Below, one piece after another: positions 45,820 to 56,600 of a stretch of 64,000 nt of DNA (the first letter of the stretch is position 1; every line of letters starts with the position of its first letter). The notes below the pieces were generated by a model that had not been told where the DNA came from, did no database searches, and saw only the letters and a list, made by a program, of their open reading frames with translations. The position numbers were made by a program, and so were the translations under genes. The stretch spans positions 186,001 to 250,000 of the forward strand of contig NW_024881697.1 of NCBI RefSeq assembly GCF_019059575.1. Direction: 5' to 3'. This DNA is from Amphibalanus amphitrite. Lineage: Eukaryota; Arthropoda; Thecostraca; Balanomorpha; Balanidae.

Positions 45820-46910
45820 TAGGTAAAACAGACGATTGGAGATGTCTCGTATCGATGTGGCCATTAGAAGCCGCGGAAACAGGGCAGAGCCGTGCTCTTT
45901 GCCGGGTCTGAATACGAGTCTTCGTCGAAGTAGAACTGGACGCTGATCGCTTCTCGCCTCAACATGAGACTTAGAAATAGGTAAGGTATACTGTATACAT
46001 TGTTGTATTTATACAGGCGAGGTAATGGTCTGTCTGTCGTGACACGCCGGGGATATGTGTCACGTCAGGGCAGAGCCGTGCTCTCTGCCGGCTCTGGATT
46101 CGGATCTTGAACGACATCGGACGGACATGGCCGGGTTGCTGGTGCCGCTGCTGCCCGAAGGGTTGGATTGAGGGGCGCTTGACTTGTATGTGCACTCCCG
46201 CTATTGTCTCTACTCACGCCCAACTTCGTCACAATGTCAGGGCGGCCACCACGTCATTCCCGGGCATGTCATCTTTTTTTTTTAACTGCAAATGTAAATT
46301 AAACCTAACGTCGATGTCGGGGTCTCCAGATTCTGTCCTTGCACCTTACCAGATCCTGCTGTTCTTAGAAAACTTCAATTTTCGCATACAGGCGTGGTTG
46401 CAGCGGTCGTGAAACACCGCGCTGTATTCTCGAAACGAGATGTTTCGAATAAACTAGCCAGAAGCATTGAGTCTTTTCTTAGTTCTGTTTGGCCTATTTT
46501 CTGAACCATCGACACAGAACACTGCGGCAGAGGCAACGATGCTGCACTGAAACTTTCCGCTCCGACAATATGGGCTAGTACACCCCTATCATGCCTATCA
46601 TCATGTGAAAGAAGACCACGCATTCATTCCCTCCCACCACCGGCCGGCCGGCCGCCAGGTAGATGTCGTGGCGCGCGGTGCCGATAAGGCGCCTCCGCCC
46701 GCGCGCGGCAGCGAATTCTCGCCCTTATTGACACCGGCCGGTCGCCGGGCGTAACATCCTCCTCTTCAAGCCGTTTGGGGAGCATGAAGCAGTTAATATT
46801 TTTCGGAAAAAAGGGCATCGTTGGACTCAGAAAAGACTACCTCACCACACGAACCATGAGCCCGTATACTTTTCCAAAATTCGGTTTTTTTGAACAACCC
46901 TAATAAACAG

Positions 46911-47754
46911 GCCTCGGACGTTATGGGACGGTAGGACTGAGACTCCGCCGAATCGTCATAAACCGTGGGCAAGGCAAGGCCGTATAACAGGGACAGGGGA
47001 CGGCGATCCTCGCCGCTCGCCATGGGCCTAACAACCGTAGGTATCTATTGGTGTCTCGAACAAACGACATTGGGCGGGAGTTATTTCACACGAAAATTAG
47101 TCAATTTGACATGCAGACCAAGTGCCTACCTATAGACCGCCACCTTATCGATCTGCAGCTATCGTTGTTTATCGGGCATACACATTAACAGGCAGGATTG
47201 AACACCTTGAGATGCAACATCCAGTAAATGGTAGGTGTTTACTGTTTGCAACTGCCTCCCAGTAGCTCCACCCTCACCTGGCCTGTGTCCTGTGTCCTCT
47301 GGCGCCTCGACTGGTATCACGGTTGGAGGTCTGAGTCACGTGGCACTACAATTTCTCGTTAGCACTTAAATTCTTGTTTGCACGCAGAGAAATTCGTATA
47401 CACTCCGCCAGGCTCAAGCGCTCTTGCTGGACTGTCCTCGCTGTCCCCACAAAGAGAAGATCCACAGGCCATTTCTTCCCCCGCTCCCCCTCCCCCTCTT
47501 TAGCGTCAGTTCGTCAAAACAACACCTGCGCCCCCCGTCTCTCTCTCTACCTACTCCTTCCCTCTCTCCCTCCCTTTCATCCCGAGCCGCCGCGCGCGTT
47601 CGCCGCGCGCCGCGTCGTCCCCTAGAGCGATAAGATGCCTTATCAGTATCCCCTCCTTTTTTATCTCTACCGCCTATCCCGAGCCGCCACGCTAACTCAG
47701 GGTGTCTGCGTTGTTCCCTTACCGCTTATTAGACACCCTATCACTGAGTAAGAC
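46911..47754. other. hAT-like element 1 interior, unclassified
   Basis: No gene or terminal repeat recognised. A pyrimidine-rich tract (CCCTCC type) lies at about 47475-47590. Confidence 0.45.
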
Positions 47755-47757
47755 ATA

Positions 47758-48213
47758 GGGCCTGTTCCAGCGCCTCCAGTAGAAATTCTTGACTGGAGGC
47801 TCTACCAGAGGTTTCACTGGAGGCGCTGGAACACAATCTGGACATTTCTGGAGATTGGCATCACAGATATCTAAAGAATGACGATTGTTCTCTCTTGAAA
47901 CGCAAAATTTGTTTTCAATTTTATTAAGACAGATTAACAAAATTATAGCAATGTAATTTTCTTTTCATTCAAGTTGTAAAATAATCAGTCAAAAGTCCTT
48001 TGTTTACATTCGTGATTGTCACATGTGCGCCATAATTGTAGACCAGAGCCTCCAGAGAAATTTGGACCTCCCAACTCTCTGGAGGCTACTGGAGGTTTCT
48101 GGAGCTTTGGCGAGAGCTTTCTGGAGCTTTCTGGAGGCGCTGGAACGCTCTCTGGAGGATTCTAGAGCTTTCTGGAGGTTTCTGGAGGTTTCTGGAGGCG
48201 CTGGAACAGGCCC
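47758..48213. mobile_element. PIF/Harbinger-like MITE made of CTGGAG repeats
   Basis: Inverted ends GGGCCTGTTCCAGCGCCTCC and its complement are flanked by ATA (47755-47757, 48214-48216). A 3-bp duplication and GGGCCTGTT ends fit PIF/Harbinger. The inside is packed with CTGGAGG/TCTGGAGC repeats. 456 bp, no gene. Confidence 0.75.
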
Positions 48214-48216
48214 ATA

Positions 48217-48984
48217 GGCATTACCACATTTATACGCAAAAACAATCTTTGGTGGGTTTCAGCCTAGCAGGAAAGACTACAACATATTACATACTTCGCC
48301 TATCTATCTATATTATCCTTGATCGTAGCCAAGGCCGCCAAGGCTATGTATCGTAGCAGACAACAGCCCCCGGTCCCATAAAAATTCAAATATGATCCCA
48401 AATAATTGCTGGTTTTCATTTTATTATACCTATATAGCGATCACACAGTATTTTCTTGGTCTTATTTCTTAGTCTTTCTTTGTGACGAAATTTATAAGAA
48501 AATATTGCAGCAAATAATTCCTGTTTCATTTACTAAAGCTCTTGATCATTTAGACGAAAAACGCATCCTAGCAAAACAACGAAGGGGGAGGGGTAGAGGG
48601 ACGGAACCTTTATGATAACCAATAAGGACGGAATCGTTTAATTCATTGAGTTCTTTTTTCCTTCCGTCCCTCCGTCCTTTTTCTTTATAAGAATGGCTTC
48701 TGAACGTCACTCGACGAGAGCCACCCGTGTTTTGAGGATTATGATTTGTGATCAACCGTCGTTCCATCTCCTTTTCTCGAAAACATTCACCTAAATGGAA
48801 TTTTGGATGATAATCTTGTTTGTGATGTTTCTCTTCGTGTCGAAACGACCTCAAGCCATGCATTAAATAGAACGAAAATTTGCTTCCGCTTTGAACGGAC
48901 AATACACCCAGCGCTCCTCTACAGCTTCTTCCTTTTATCTACGTGTCAGTCAGTAGCGGCGGAACACCTTCAATTCACCTTCAA
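48217..48984. other. hAT-like element 1 interior, unclassified
   Basis: AT-rich sequence without recognised gene or element end. Confidence 0.45.
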
Positions 48985-48988
48985 TTAA

Positions 48989-50179
48989 CCCGCGCCCTGC
49001 TGGGGGGGGTGTTTGAACACCCCCCTTGTGGTTTCTCGCGAATATCTCAAAAACGGCGGCGCGGAGCGCCGCCGTTTTTGGTACACCTTATCATACATCA
49101 ATTCTACACATGTTGTGAAAATTTCAGACCAAGGTCATTCAAGGTCAGGTCACCAGGTCACTTGTAGTGACCTCACCTCATAAAAAGTTTCAATGTCTGT
49201 CATAGCTACACCGAGTGACCGATCGCTTTGAAACTTTCAGCGATTGCTAAGAGCAATAGCATGTACAAAATGTATATCTCAGAATTTTGATATCGATGAC
49301 CTAAGGTCAGGTCAATTTTGCGACCTCCCCATTATAAGTCAATGGGAGAAAATTGAAATGCGCCTCTTTTGGACGAAAGACATTATAAACACTCCCAAAC
49401 ACTGAATTACAAGTGGTTTAGACACACTGAACATGAAAATGGTGTCCGTGACCCCTGTTTATGCCCTGAGGTCATCTTAGGTCACGAATGGTATCTAACA
49501 GTTTTTCGCAAATAACTTTTGATAGAGGCTTGCTAGAGCGATGAAAACGCCTTAGATGTGTTCAGCTCGACGATACGGATCGACTGATATGCAACATGAC
49601 CCTTTCCGGTCAGGTCATGACCTTGACCTGAGGTCAAATTTTCAAGTTGACCTTTCAAGGTCAACTTATAGTTCATTCGATGCGTCTCGACGAGAGGAAC
49701 ACGATGCCGGTAAAAGTAAGCTCGTACGAGGCTTGGGTCAAAAGTTATTGTAGAAAAACTGTTTCCGAAAAAAATCGGCTATTTTTGCAGTTTATGCCCC
49801 CTGCAGGCAAAACCGTTGACGTTAGGTCAAATCTGAGAGAATTAGTCAGAAAGGGCGTTAATAGGGCTATCGAATGCGCTTTTCCGCGGCGCTGTAGCTC
49901 TATTGGTTCCCGAGTTATGCGTTGGCTTCTTAGAAATTGTCGGCATTCGACCTGGAAATCGGCAAAATTTTGCCTTCAATGACCTCTGGTGACCTGACCT
50001 TTGACCTGACCAAAAAATTGACTGAAGTGATTTCCTCATTATTTTTGACGCTCTTTCGAACGCCGCCTTCCGCGTATCGCTACGTGGCCCAGGAGCCGAG
50101 TTAGAAGGGGGGGGGGTGTTCAAACACCCCTCCCCCCCCAGCAGGGCGTGGAAATCCAGGACCCCCAGCCGGGCGCGGG
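48989..50179 (+). mobile_element. Family D TTAA hairpin MITE, complete
   Basis: TTAA at 48985-48988 and 50180-50183 flanks 1191 bp, reversed relative to 19702-20889. Hairpin core GTGTTTGAACACC; second hairpin (GGCGGCGC, GCGCCGCC) at about 49053-49075. AGGTCATGACCT is conserved at 49612-49623. Confidence 0.9.
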
Positions 50180-50183
50180 TTAA

Positions 50184-50434
50184 GGGGGGGGGGGGGTGGC
50201 ACTGCCGACTTTTGGTACCATTCTTTCCATGCAACGCCTATAGGGCTAATGTTAAAATGCCAAAATCAAAGGGGCACGGTGCCCCGGTGCCCCCCCCCCC
50301 GTTCCGCCGCCTATGGTGTCAGTGGTTTGTGATTCCAATAACTGCAGCACAATGATGTGAGTTGTGACTGTCGAAAATTTATTATTTCATGATAGGCGTA
50401 CCTTGAGGTCCTCAGCGCATCTCAAACTTCATTT
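50184..50434. other. G-run and unclassified stretch
   Basis: A run of G directly follows the TTAA at 50183, and a C-run lies at about 50291-50302. Otherwise nothing is identified. Confidence 0.4.
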
Positions 50435-51161
50435 AGCTACTGCTCAAATGTCAAAATTAGGCGTGAGTCAGCTGGACCTTCCGTCGGTGACAGCCTGAGA
50501 CATTTTTTCACCCCTGATTAGACTGCCAATACCATGATCAATCACATGGCTATCTTCGATTATTGATTATCGTTCCGCATTTTCCATAATCTTGAACTGA
50601 ATCTTGGCAATTTTTCGTGACTACTTCACGACCATGATACATGAATTTCTTAAATTGAACTTTTTGAGGCAAACACGTACACATATGATAAAATAAATGT
50701 CACCATCGTGTTCTACGCCCCAAATTGCCTATAAAACATGTGTCACAGGCTGCGAATATCAGTTTTGATTTTCGGGGATATGCGCCTACCCGGTTGACCT
50801 GACCTTGACCCTGACCTATGCTTGACTGACCCCTACATGGCGCTGACACTCTTGTAGGCCTTATAAGATGGATTGTGCACCGTTTTGACAGAGTTTATGG
50901 CGAGAGGCGCCCATTGCGAAGTCCTGAAGTCCATGCTACTGAAAGCCCGATTTCAGGTGTTTGACCTGACCTTGACCCGACCTGTGACCTCAAAATTCAA
51001 CTTTAAAGTACTCATCTGAAACGTCTCGTCGCGCTCTTTCGTTTGCCGCCTCGTGCCGTTTCGCTGCGCCTATTGGTTCTCGAGTTATCGGCTGGGGGCG
51101 TTTAACGCCCCCCCCCCCCCAGCAAACGGTGGGTGGCGAAATACCCCAGCAACTGCCGGGT

Positions 51162-52601
51162 TATGAGGGGAACCCAGCACTAAGAACAATCCGGCTCAGC
51201 CCGAGCGCGCGCAATGCTATCGGAGCGGGAGGTACCTCCCTCCAGATAGTTGGTGAGTTGGAAAACCTCTCATTATGCATTGATGGAGTCAGCTTCCGAT
51301 GCCCGGTAGTGACCGTGGCAGACGACCTCGTGTACGACGTGATACTAGGTCGCGACTTCACGTGCATGCATCGCACGGTCATTGACGACGACGCTGGCTC
51401 ATTCAAGATTGGAACCATGAGCGTTCCCCTGCCGAGCCGGGAGCAGGTTCGACCAAGACGTGCGCGAGTGCGATTACTGTCGAACGTCGTCATTCCAGCA
51501 CGGTCGGAGTGCGTGGTAGCTGGTAAGCTGGAGAGAGTGGACGGCGTGCAGCGTGACGAAATTGGTGCAGCCGGGATATTCGAGCCATCAACCGTAGCGG
51601 AGCGGGAGGGACTCCTGACTCCAAGGGCTCTGGTCGTTGCAGACGACGACGGGTGCGTCTCGGTCATTTTGACAAATGTTGGGTCTGAAGAAGTCCGTGT
51701 TCTCAGAGGCAGTGACCTAGGGACATTTTATGATGCCACAAACGAGAAGGACTGCGAGTACAAGTTGTGCCTGGCTGCAGACGGAGGCGTTGGGGACAGT
51801 GATGATGATGACGATGATGTGAGCTGCAGAACAGAAAGGCGTCAGAATACGACGGTGACAGAAGTACTTGATGTGGACGGATCTGACTTCTCAGCGGAAG
51901 GAAAGGAGAAGCTCAGAACCATTCTCAGCGAATATGCAGACATCTTCAGTCAGTATGCGGGTGATATCGGCAAGACAGATTTGCTCGAACACCATATCGA
52001 CACAGGGGGGGGGGAGGCTCCCGTGAAGCAGAGACCACGGCGGGTACCAGTTAAACTCCGCGAGCAAGTCGAGATGCAGAAGATGCAGATGATGAAAGAT
52101 GGAATAATTGAAGAGAGTACAAGTCCGTGGTGCTCCCCAGTCGTCCTGGCCAGAAAGAAAGATGGAAGTTTCCGCTTCTGCGTCGATCTCCGCGCGATCA
52201 ACAGCCGAACTCGCGGATGTGCGCATCCTCTGCCGAGGGTCGACGAGGCGTTGGATACCCTAGCGGGGGCAACGTGGTACACGACGCTCGACATGGCGAC
52301 CGGTTACTGGCAGGTCCCGTTGGCCACAGAGGACCGAGAAAAGACGGCGTTCTCCACGGGCAAAGGACTCCATCAGTTCAGGGTGATGGCCATGGGTCTC
52401 AAAAATGCTGGAGCCACATTCCAGCGACTCATGGAACTGGTGCTTGCGGGTCTGGACTCGAAACACTGTTTAGTCTACCTTGATGACACCATCATATCAA
52501 GCAGATCCGAGGACGAGCACATCGCAACGCTCCGTGATGTCTTCAAGCGAGTGAGGTCGGCGAAGCTGAAGCTCAAACCAGAAAAGTGCCGCCTCGCATA
52601 G
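51162..52601 (+). pseudogene. Gypsy pol: protease C-terminal half and reverse transcriptase
   Basis: The frame resumes in phase after the TTAT duplication. VYDVILGRDF (about 51331-51360) is the ILG strand of the protease. The reverse transcriptase follows with FRFCVDLRAIN (about 52172), LDMATGYWQVPL and the catalytic YLDD (52476-52487). The domain copies RNA into DNA in the particle. A TAG codon at 52599-52601 ends the open frame, but homology continues in the same frame, so this is a nonsense mutation. An acidic linker (DSDDDDDD, about 51799) lies before the transcriptase. Confidence 0.93.
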
Positions 52602-53030
52602 CGCGAAGTTACGTTCCTCGGTCACCGGGTCGCAAAGGAGAGACTCCTACCGGACCCACATAACATCCAGAAGATACTCGACTGGACTCCACCGAAGACG
52701 GAAGATGGCATGAAGAGGTTCCTCGGATTGTGCGGATATTACAGCCGTTTTGTCCCACAATACATGGATCTCACGAAGCCGCTGAGGGAAGCCAAGGTGG
52801 TGGGTGACCACCTGACGTGGACGCCGGAAGCTGAAGCAGCTTTTGAGAGTCTGAAGCAGGCGCTGACTGCACCTCCAGTGTTAGCCCTCCTTACGTTCCG
52901 TGGTACATTCGTCTTGTACACGGATGCATCCGACTCTACAGTCGGTTCAGTGCTCGCGGAGCGGGTGGGTGGCACGGAGAGAGTCATGGCCTACGACAGT
53001 AAGGTGCTGACAAAGCAACAGCGCAGATAG
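52602..53030 (+). pseudogene. Gypsy pol: reverse transcriptase end and RNase H start
   Basis: The same frame continues with EVTFLGHRV and FLGLCGYYSRFV, typical of the Gypsy thumb and connection. The RNase H start follows with TDASDSTVGSVL (about 52920). A second TAG at 53028-53030 interrupts before YDKELWAIVHA. Confidence 0.9.
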
Positions 53031-54702
53031 CCAACATATGATAAAGAACTCTGGGCCATCGTTCACGCCATCCGGCGATTCAACCAGTACACAGTTGGAG
53101 CAGAATTCGAAGTCGTGACCGATCACAAACCACTCACGGGTGTACCGGAATCCATCAATGTGGAACGTGACGGGACGGGAAGACGTGGCCGGTGGGCCAT
53201 CGAGCTGAGCTCTTACCAGTTCCGGGTAGTTGTCCGGCCGGGCCGTGATCACGGCAATGCCGATGCGATGTCCCGGCAGCGACCAGTCAACGGCAATATC
53301 TGGACGGGCAAGCGCAGCAAGTCTTGTCCCGCCGAAGCCGGTCAAGCACCCGTGCATACCGCAGCTACAAGAGCCCAAGAACCTGCTTCTGGTGAAGAGG
53401 AGGAATGTGTGGGGAAAACTCGAGGCGCAGCAGAACTTGACCAAGTCTGCGCACTGCCTACTGCGCCACCTAGTGCGAAGGGTGACCAGGCGGGACGCCT
53501 AATCACTGAAGCACCAGGACAATCGGAGTTGCAGACGGCGCAACAAGAGGACGAGGTCCCCAGTGTCATGCGGAACGCCTGTCTGGGCAGTCGGGAACCA
53601 CCGCCCGATCACCCTCTCGCCGAGTGGGAGCTACTGCGTGGGAGCTGGACGCAGCACGAAGTGCGTGAGGGCGTTCTCGGCATGAGGACGAAGTGGGGCT
53701 TCCGGGCCCTGGTCCCCGATTCGATGCGATCAAGAATCATGACGCTCGCCCATGACCATCCGACGTCCGCACACTTGGGACGGAGTCGAACAACGGAAAG
53801 AGTGCGACAGCGCTTCCTCTGGCCCGGCATGTTCGCGGACAACCGTCGGTACTGCAGCACGTGTGACCTTTGCCAACGGCGCCATCGCCCTGCACCGAAG
53901 AGACGGGCTCCTCTGGTGACGGAGGTCACGAGTCAACCATTCCGCAGAATTGCGATTGACATCACTGAGATGCCGGTGTCGGAGAATGGCAACCGATATG
54001 CAGTAGTCATCATGGACTATTTTTCTGAATACGTCCGAGTGTACCCAGTCAGACGGCAGGATGCCGAAACCGTAACCACGGTGCTGTTGGATTGGGTTTA
54101 CGACATGGGGGTGCCAGACAGGATTCACTCGGACCAAGGAGGCCAATTTGAGTCTGCATTGTTCCAGTGCATGTGCAAGCGCCTGGGCATCCAGAAAACG
54201 CGTACAACGCCCTATCACCCTGAGAGTGATGGTATGGTAGAGCGTTTTATGAGAACACTCAAGGACATGGTCGCCAAATACGTTGACCCTCAAGGAGCGA
54301 ACTGGGACGCTGACATCAAGGCGTACTGCATGGCTTACAACACCTCTGTGCACAGCGTCACCGGATATTCCCCGTTCTTTCTGCTGCACGGATTCCACCC
54401 GAAAATGCCACTCGATGCGGTCATCAACCCTCCGGATCGGGCGGTAAATATCCGGTGCTACCTTGAAGAGCGTCTAAAGGCCATTTCAGAGGCTTATCAG
54501 ACGACTGTCAGGAAAACCCGGGCCAGTGCTACGGAGGCTGCGACCCGATTCAACCAGCGCGCGAGCGGAAAAGGGTTCGAGGCTGGTGACCGGGTATGGA
54601 TTCGGGATAATAGGGTCTCGGTCGGCGGGAAGCCGAAGCTGGGACTGTACTACAAAGGCCTGGGCACCATCATCGGCCGCCTCGGAGGAGAGAGAGGAGT
54701 AA
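53031..54702 (+). pseudogene. Gypsy pol: RNase H end and integrase
   Basis: The frame continues with KELWAIV and VTDHKPL of RNase H. After a linker come the integrase zinc-binding HHCC (HDHPTSAHLG and CSTCDLC, about 53750-53872) and catalytic residues D (53958-53960), D (54132-54134) and E (54240-54242), with 35 residues between the last two as in D,D35E integrases. A GPY/F-like C-terminal region begins near 54640. An insertion at 54703 cuts it and its last residues to TGA 54725 are not element-derived. No chromodomain seen. Confidence 0.93.
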
Positions 54703-55546
54703 TTTGTTCAGTAGCAGCTGAATGAGGCAGACGTGTTTTACGTTGCTCTGAATCATTGCAAAATTAAGGCGCATTGTAAGCTTTTTGATGGATCTATTAT
54801 ATATTACAAGACTGAGAAGAAAATGGTGCTTCTGATGCACCTTATGTCTTTCAGTGATATATTTCAAATTTGATGATATCTTGCATTTTATTTTGCATTT
54901 TACTGGCATTCATATGGAACAATTTTAATTTGGCCCGGCAAGAACATCACAATTTATTGTTCGATTTTTCAAGTCTCGAGCCTCCAAGTCACGTGATTGT
55001 TTTTGACACTTCTGGAAAATGAATGAACCGAACCAGTTTAGAAAGTGCATTTTAACGGGCAAAAAGCGTATCTGGTGTGCCAACAGATATGATGATGCAT
55101 AATGCAGTATCAAGACACGTTTGGTGATTTATCCTGCTATGATAAATAGATAGCGACATGTGATCAAGACCAGTGTCCAAGACGCTACCGAGAAATGGGA
55201 GAACATTGGGAACGGAAGCAAGATTTACAAATCGGTGAACTTCTACGAAACTCGACTACGACCACGATCCATGAAGTCATGCACTCATCAGCTTTTCTTT
55301 TGTCAAGTTTTCATTTCTTAGGGCCCCGGTGATATCCTCATACTTATCCTTCTTGCCAGGCTGCAGATGTGCGCAGCGCCAACTGGGCAGCAGCTGCACT
55401 CGCAGTCCTGCACAATCCTATCACAACGTCCCGTATCCTATCCGTATCCTTGCCATAGTATTTAACGCGTCACCTCATAATCACCTCAACTGAAAAGCCA
55501 CGATGCTTGTGGATGTTGTTGTATGCATAAATAAATAAATAATAAA
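54703..55546 (+). mobile_element. 844-bp insertion with ATAA tail in integrase
   Basis: The integrase coding phase breaks at TAA (54700-54702) and resumes after TAA (55547-55549). The inserted sequence ends in ATAAATAAATAAATAATAAA, like the tail of a LINE or SINE. The short duplication cannot be separated from the tail. No reverse transcriptase frame is present, so a SINE or 5'-truncated LINE is most likely. Confidence 0.65.
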
Positions 55547-55549
55547 TAA

Positions 55550-55905
55550 CGTACCTCGTCCGTGACGACAAGGGCAAGGAAAAGGCTCTGCACTTCAACC
55601 AGCTAAAGCCAGCTGTGGAACGGGAGTCCCACAAACAGGAAACGTCTGGAAGCACCCGGAGGGACGACGCATCGGACACAGCCGCAGAAACGCGTCCCAG
55701 GAAGCAGACGGGGTCCGAGGAGACTGGACCGGATCCGCTGGCGTTGTACTACCTCTGCCGGCGGGCCCGAGATCAGGTGGGGAATGGGGGTACATCTGTG
55801 CGGGGCGCGTATGTGACCAGGTCTGGCAGAGTGTCGCTCCCCCCCCCCCAGATCGTTTTCAATCCTAGGGCTCGGATGCTCTCGATGTGCATCACCAGTG
55901 TCTGA
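55550..55905 (+). pseudogene. Gypsy pol: integrase C-terminal tail
   Basis: In phase with the upstream pol, the segment contains LHFNQLKPA and later TRSGRVSLPP, motifs common at the end of Gypsy polyproteins. It ends TGA at 55903-55905. Confidence 0.88.
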
Positions 55906-55989
55906 ATCAGTTTATATTTCCGGTCGCGTTCCGGTCGCGTAGTGTGTCGCGTTTCTTTGTTACTTGACCAAGTGGAAACATTTCTTTTA

Positions 55990-56001
55990 TGGGGGGAGGA
56001 G
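55990..56001 (+). promoter_or_regulatory. Polypurine tract
   Basis: A purine run (GGGGGGAGGAG) directly before the 3' LTR is the expected primer for plus-strand DNA synthesis. Confidence 0.75.
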
Positions 56002-56256
56002 TGTTGGGATATTGTGACCGCGGACCGGCCGTGTGGGGCCGTGGAACAGGCTGGGTCGGCGGACCGGCCGTCCGGCCGGCGAGCCGCCTGACCGCCGCGC
56101 GGTCACCGGGCATGCGCTCTGTGCCGTGGTTATATAAGGGCGCGACCGTGACCGGACTGGGTCAGTCGGCGGGTCGCCGTGTCCGTGCTTGGTCGTCGGT
56201 CGCTGGAAGCACAATACACAGTGTCGTGGTATATGCAGCTTTACTTGGCCCTAACA
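56002..56256 (+). repeat. 3' LTR of the Gypsy element
   Basis: 255 bp, 98.8% identical to the 5' LTR, with TATATAAG at 56131-56138. Followed by the CTAG duplication. Confidence 0.93.
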
Positions 56257-56260
56257 CTAG

Positions 56261-56596
56261 CTTCCTTCTTCCGGATGCATGCGTTTAGAACCATGCTGAT
56301 TTTGGACATTTTATTACCAAAGGTGTTCCAAATATTCGCCACAAACCCCCTAAGGTGGTTCATAGAATGATCCTTTAGGCACAAAACTGGTCAGCGAAGG
56401 CGTTTATACCACGAAAATAGAACACAAATCGGGTTTTATGTGGCGACTTCAACGCCAGAAACTGATTTTCATCGAAACTTTGACTTGATGCGGCAGGATG
56501 AGTTTTTATTTCTAAGATCTTTTTCTTATACAGCTGGCCTTCTACCGTGCAGGAGCAAAGGAAAATCATAGGAGCACCATGATTTGAAAGAAAAAG
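56261..56596. other. No identified features
   Basis: No gene, hairpin or terminal repeat seen between the Gypsy element and the next MITE. Confidence 0.5.
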
Positions 56597-56600
56597 TTAA

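Larger units (their letters stand above)
34968..46902. mobile_element. hAT-like element 2, fold-back type
   Basis: Ends TAGGGTTGTTC and GAACAACCCTA are flanked by a perfect 8-bp duplication ATAAACAG (34960-34967, 46903-46910). The two arms are complementary over about 1 kb: 34968-35286 plus 43968-44846 against 45820-46902, including GC-rich CCGGCCGGCC segments. Two TA-flanked elements interrupt it (35287-43967 and 44847-45819). Apart from these, almost nothing is unpaired, so it is a fold-back element without its own gene. Confidence 0.82.
32443..50516. mobile_element. hAT-like element 1, hosting further insertions
   Basis: Inverted ends CAGGGGTGAAAAAA are flanked by a perfect 8-bp duplication ATTAGACT (32435-32442, 50517-50524), the hAT hallmark. 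After removing nested elements at 32906-33938, 34968-46902, 47758-48213 and 48989-50179, about 3.5 kb remains. I see no hAT transposase or RNase-H-like DDE domain in it, so it is non-autonomous or decayed. A TATAAATA motif occurs at about 32768. Confidence 0.82.
32152..51160. mobile_element. Hairpin MITE in protease, expanded to 19 kb by nesting
   Basis: TTAT at 32148-32151 and 51161-51164 is the target duplication. Ends are CCCGCGAGTTGCTGGGG and CCCCAGCAACTGCCGGG. Inside each is a G-run/C-run palindrome (core GGCGTTAAACGCC on the left; GGCGTTTAACGCC on the right), and the left side has a second hairpin (GGCGCGCC repeats, about 32222-32241). Its own sequence is 32152-32442 plus 50525-51160, about 0.93 kb; the rest is a nested hAT-like element. 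Confidence 0.88.
27997..56256 (+). mobile_element. Gypsy-type LTR retrotransposon with nested insertions
   Basis: Two same-orientation 255-bp LTRs (TG...CA) bound the element, flanked by CTAG (27993-27996, 56257-56260). Internal order is primer-binding site, gag, protease, reverse transcriptase, RNase H, integrase, polypurine tract: the Gypsy order. Three insertions split it: 28792-31311 in gag, 32152-51160 in protease and 54703-55546 at the end of integrase. Net length is about 5.9 kb. Two in-frame TAG codons further disable pol. No envelope-like frame follows pol. Confidence 0.93.

Noticed and set aside
53730-54398. 222-residue minus-strand frame opposite integrase
   Set aside because: The plus strand carries HHCC and D,D35E integrase motifs; the minus frame is a shadow.
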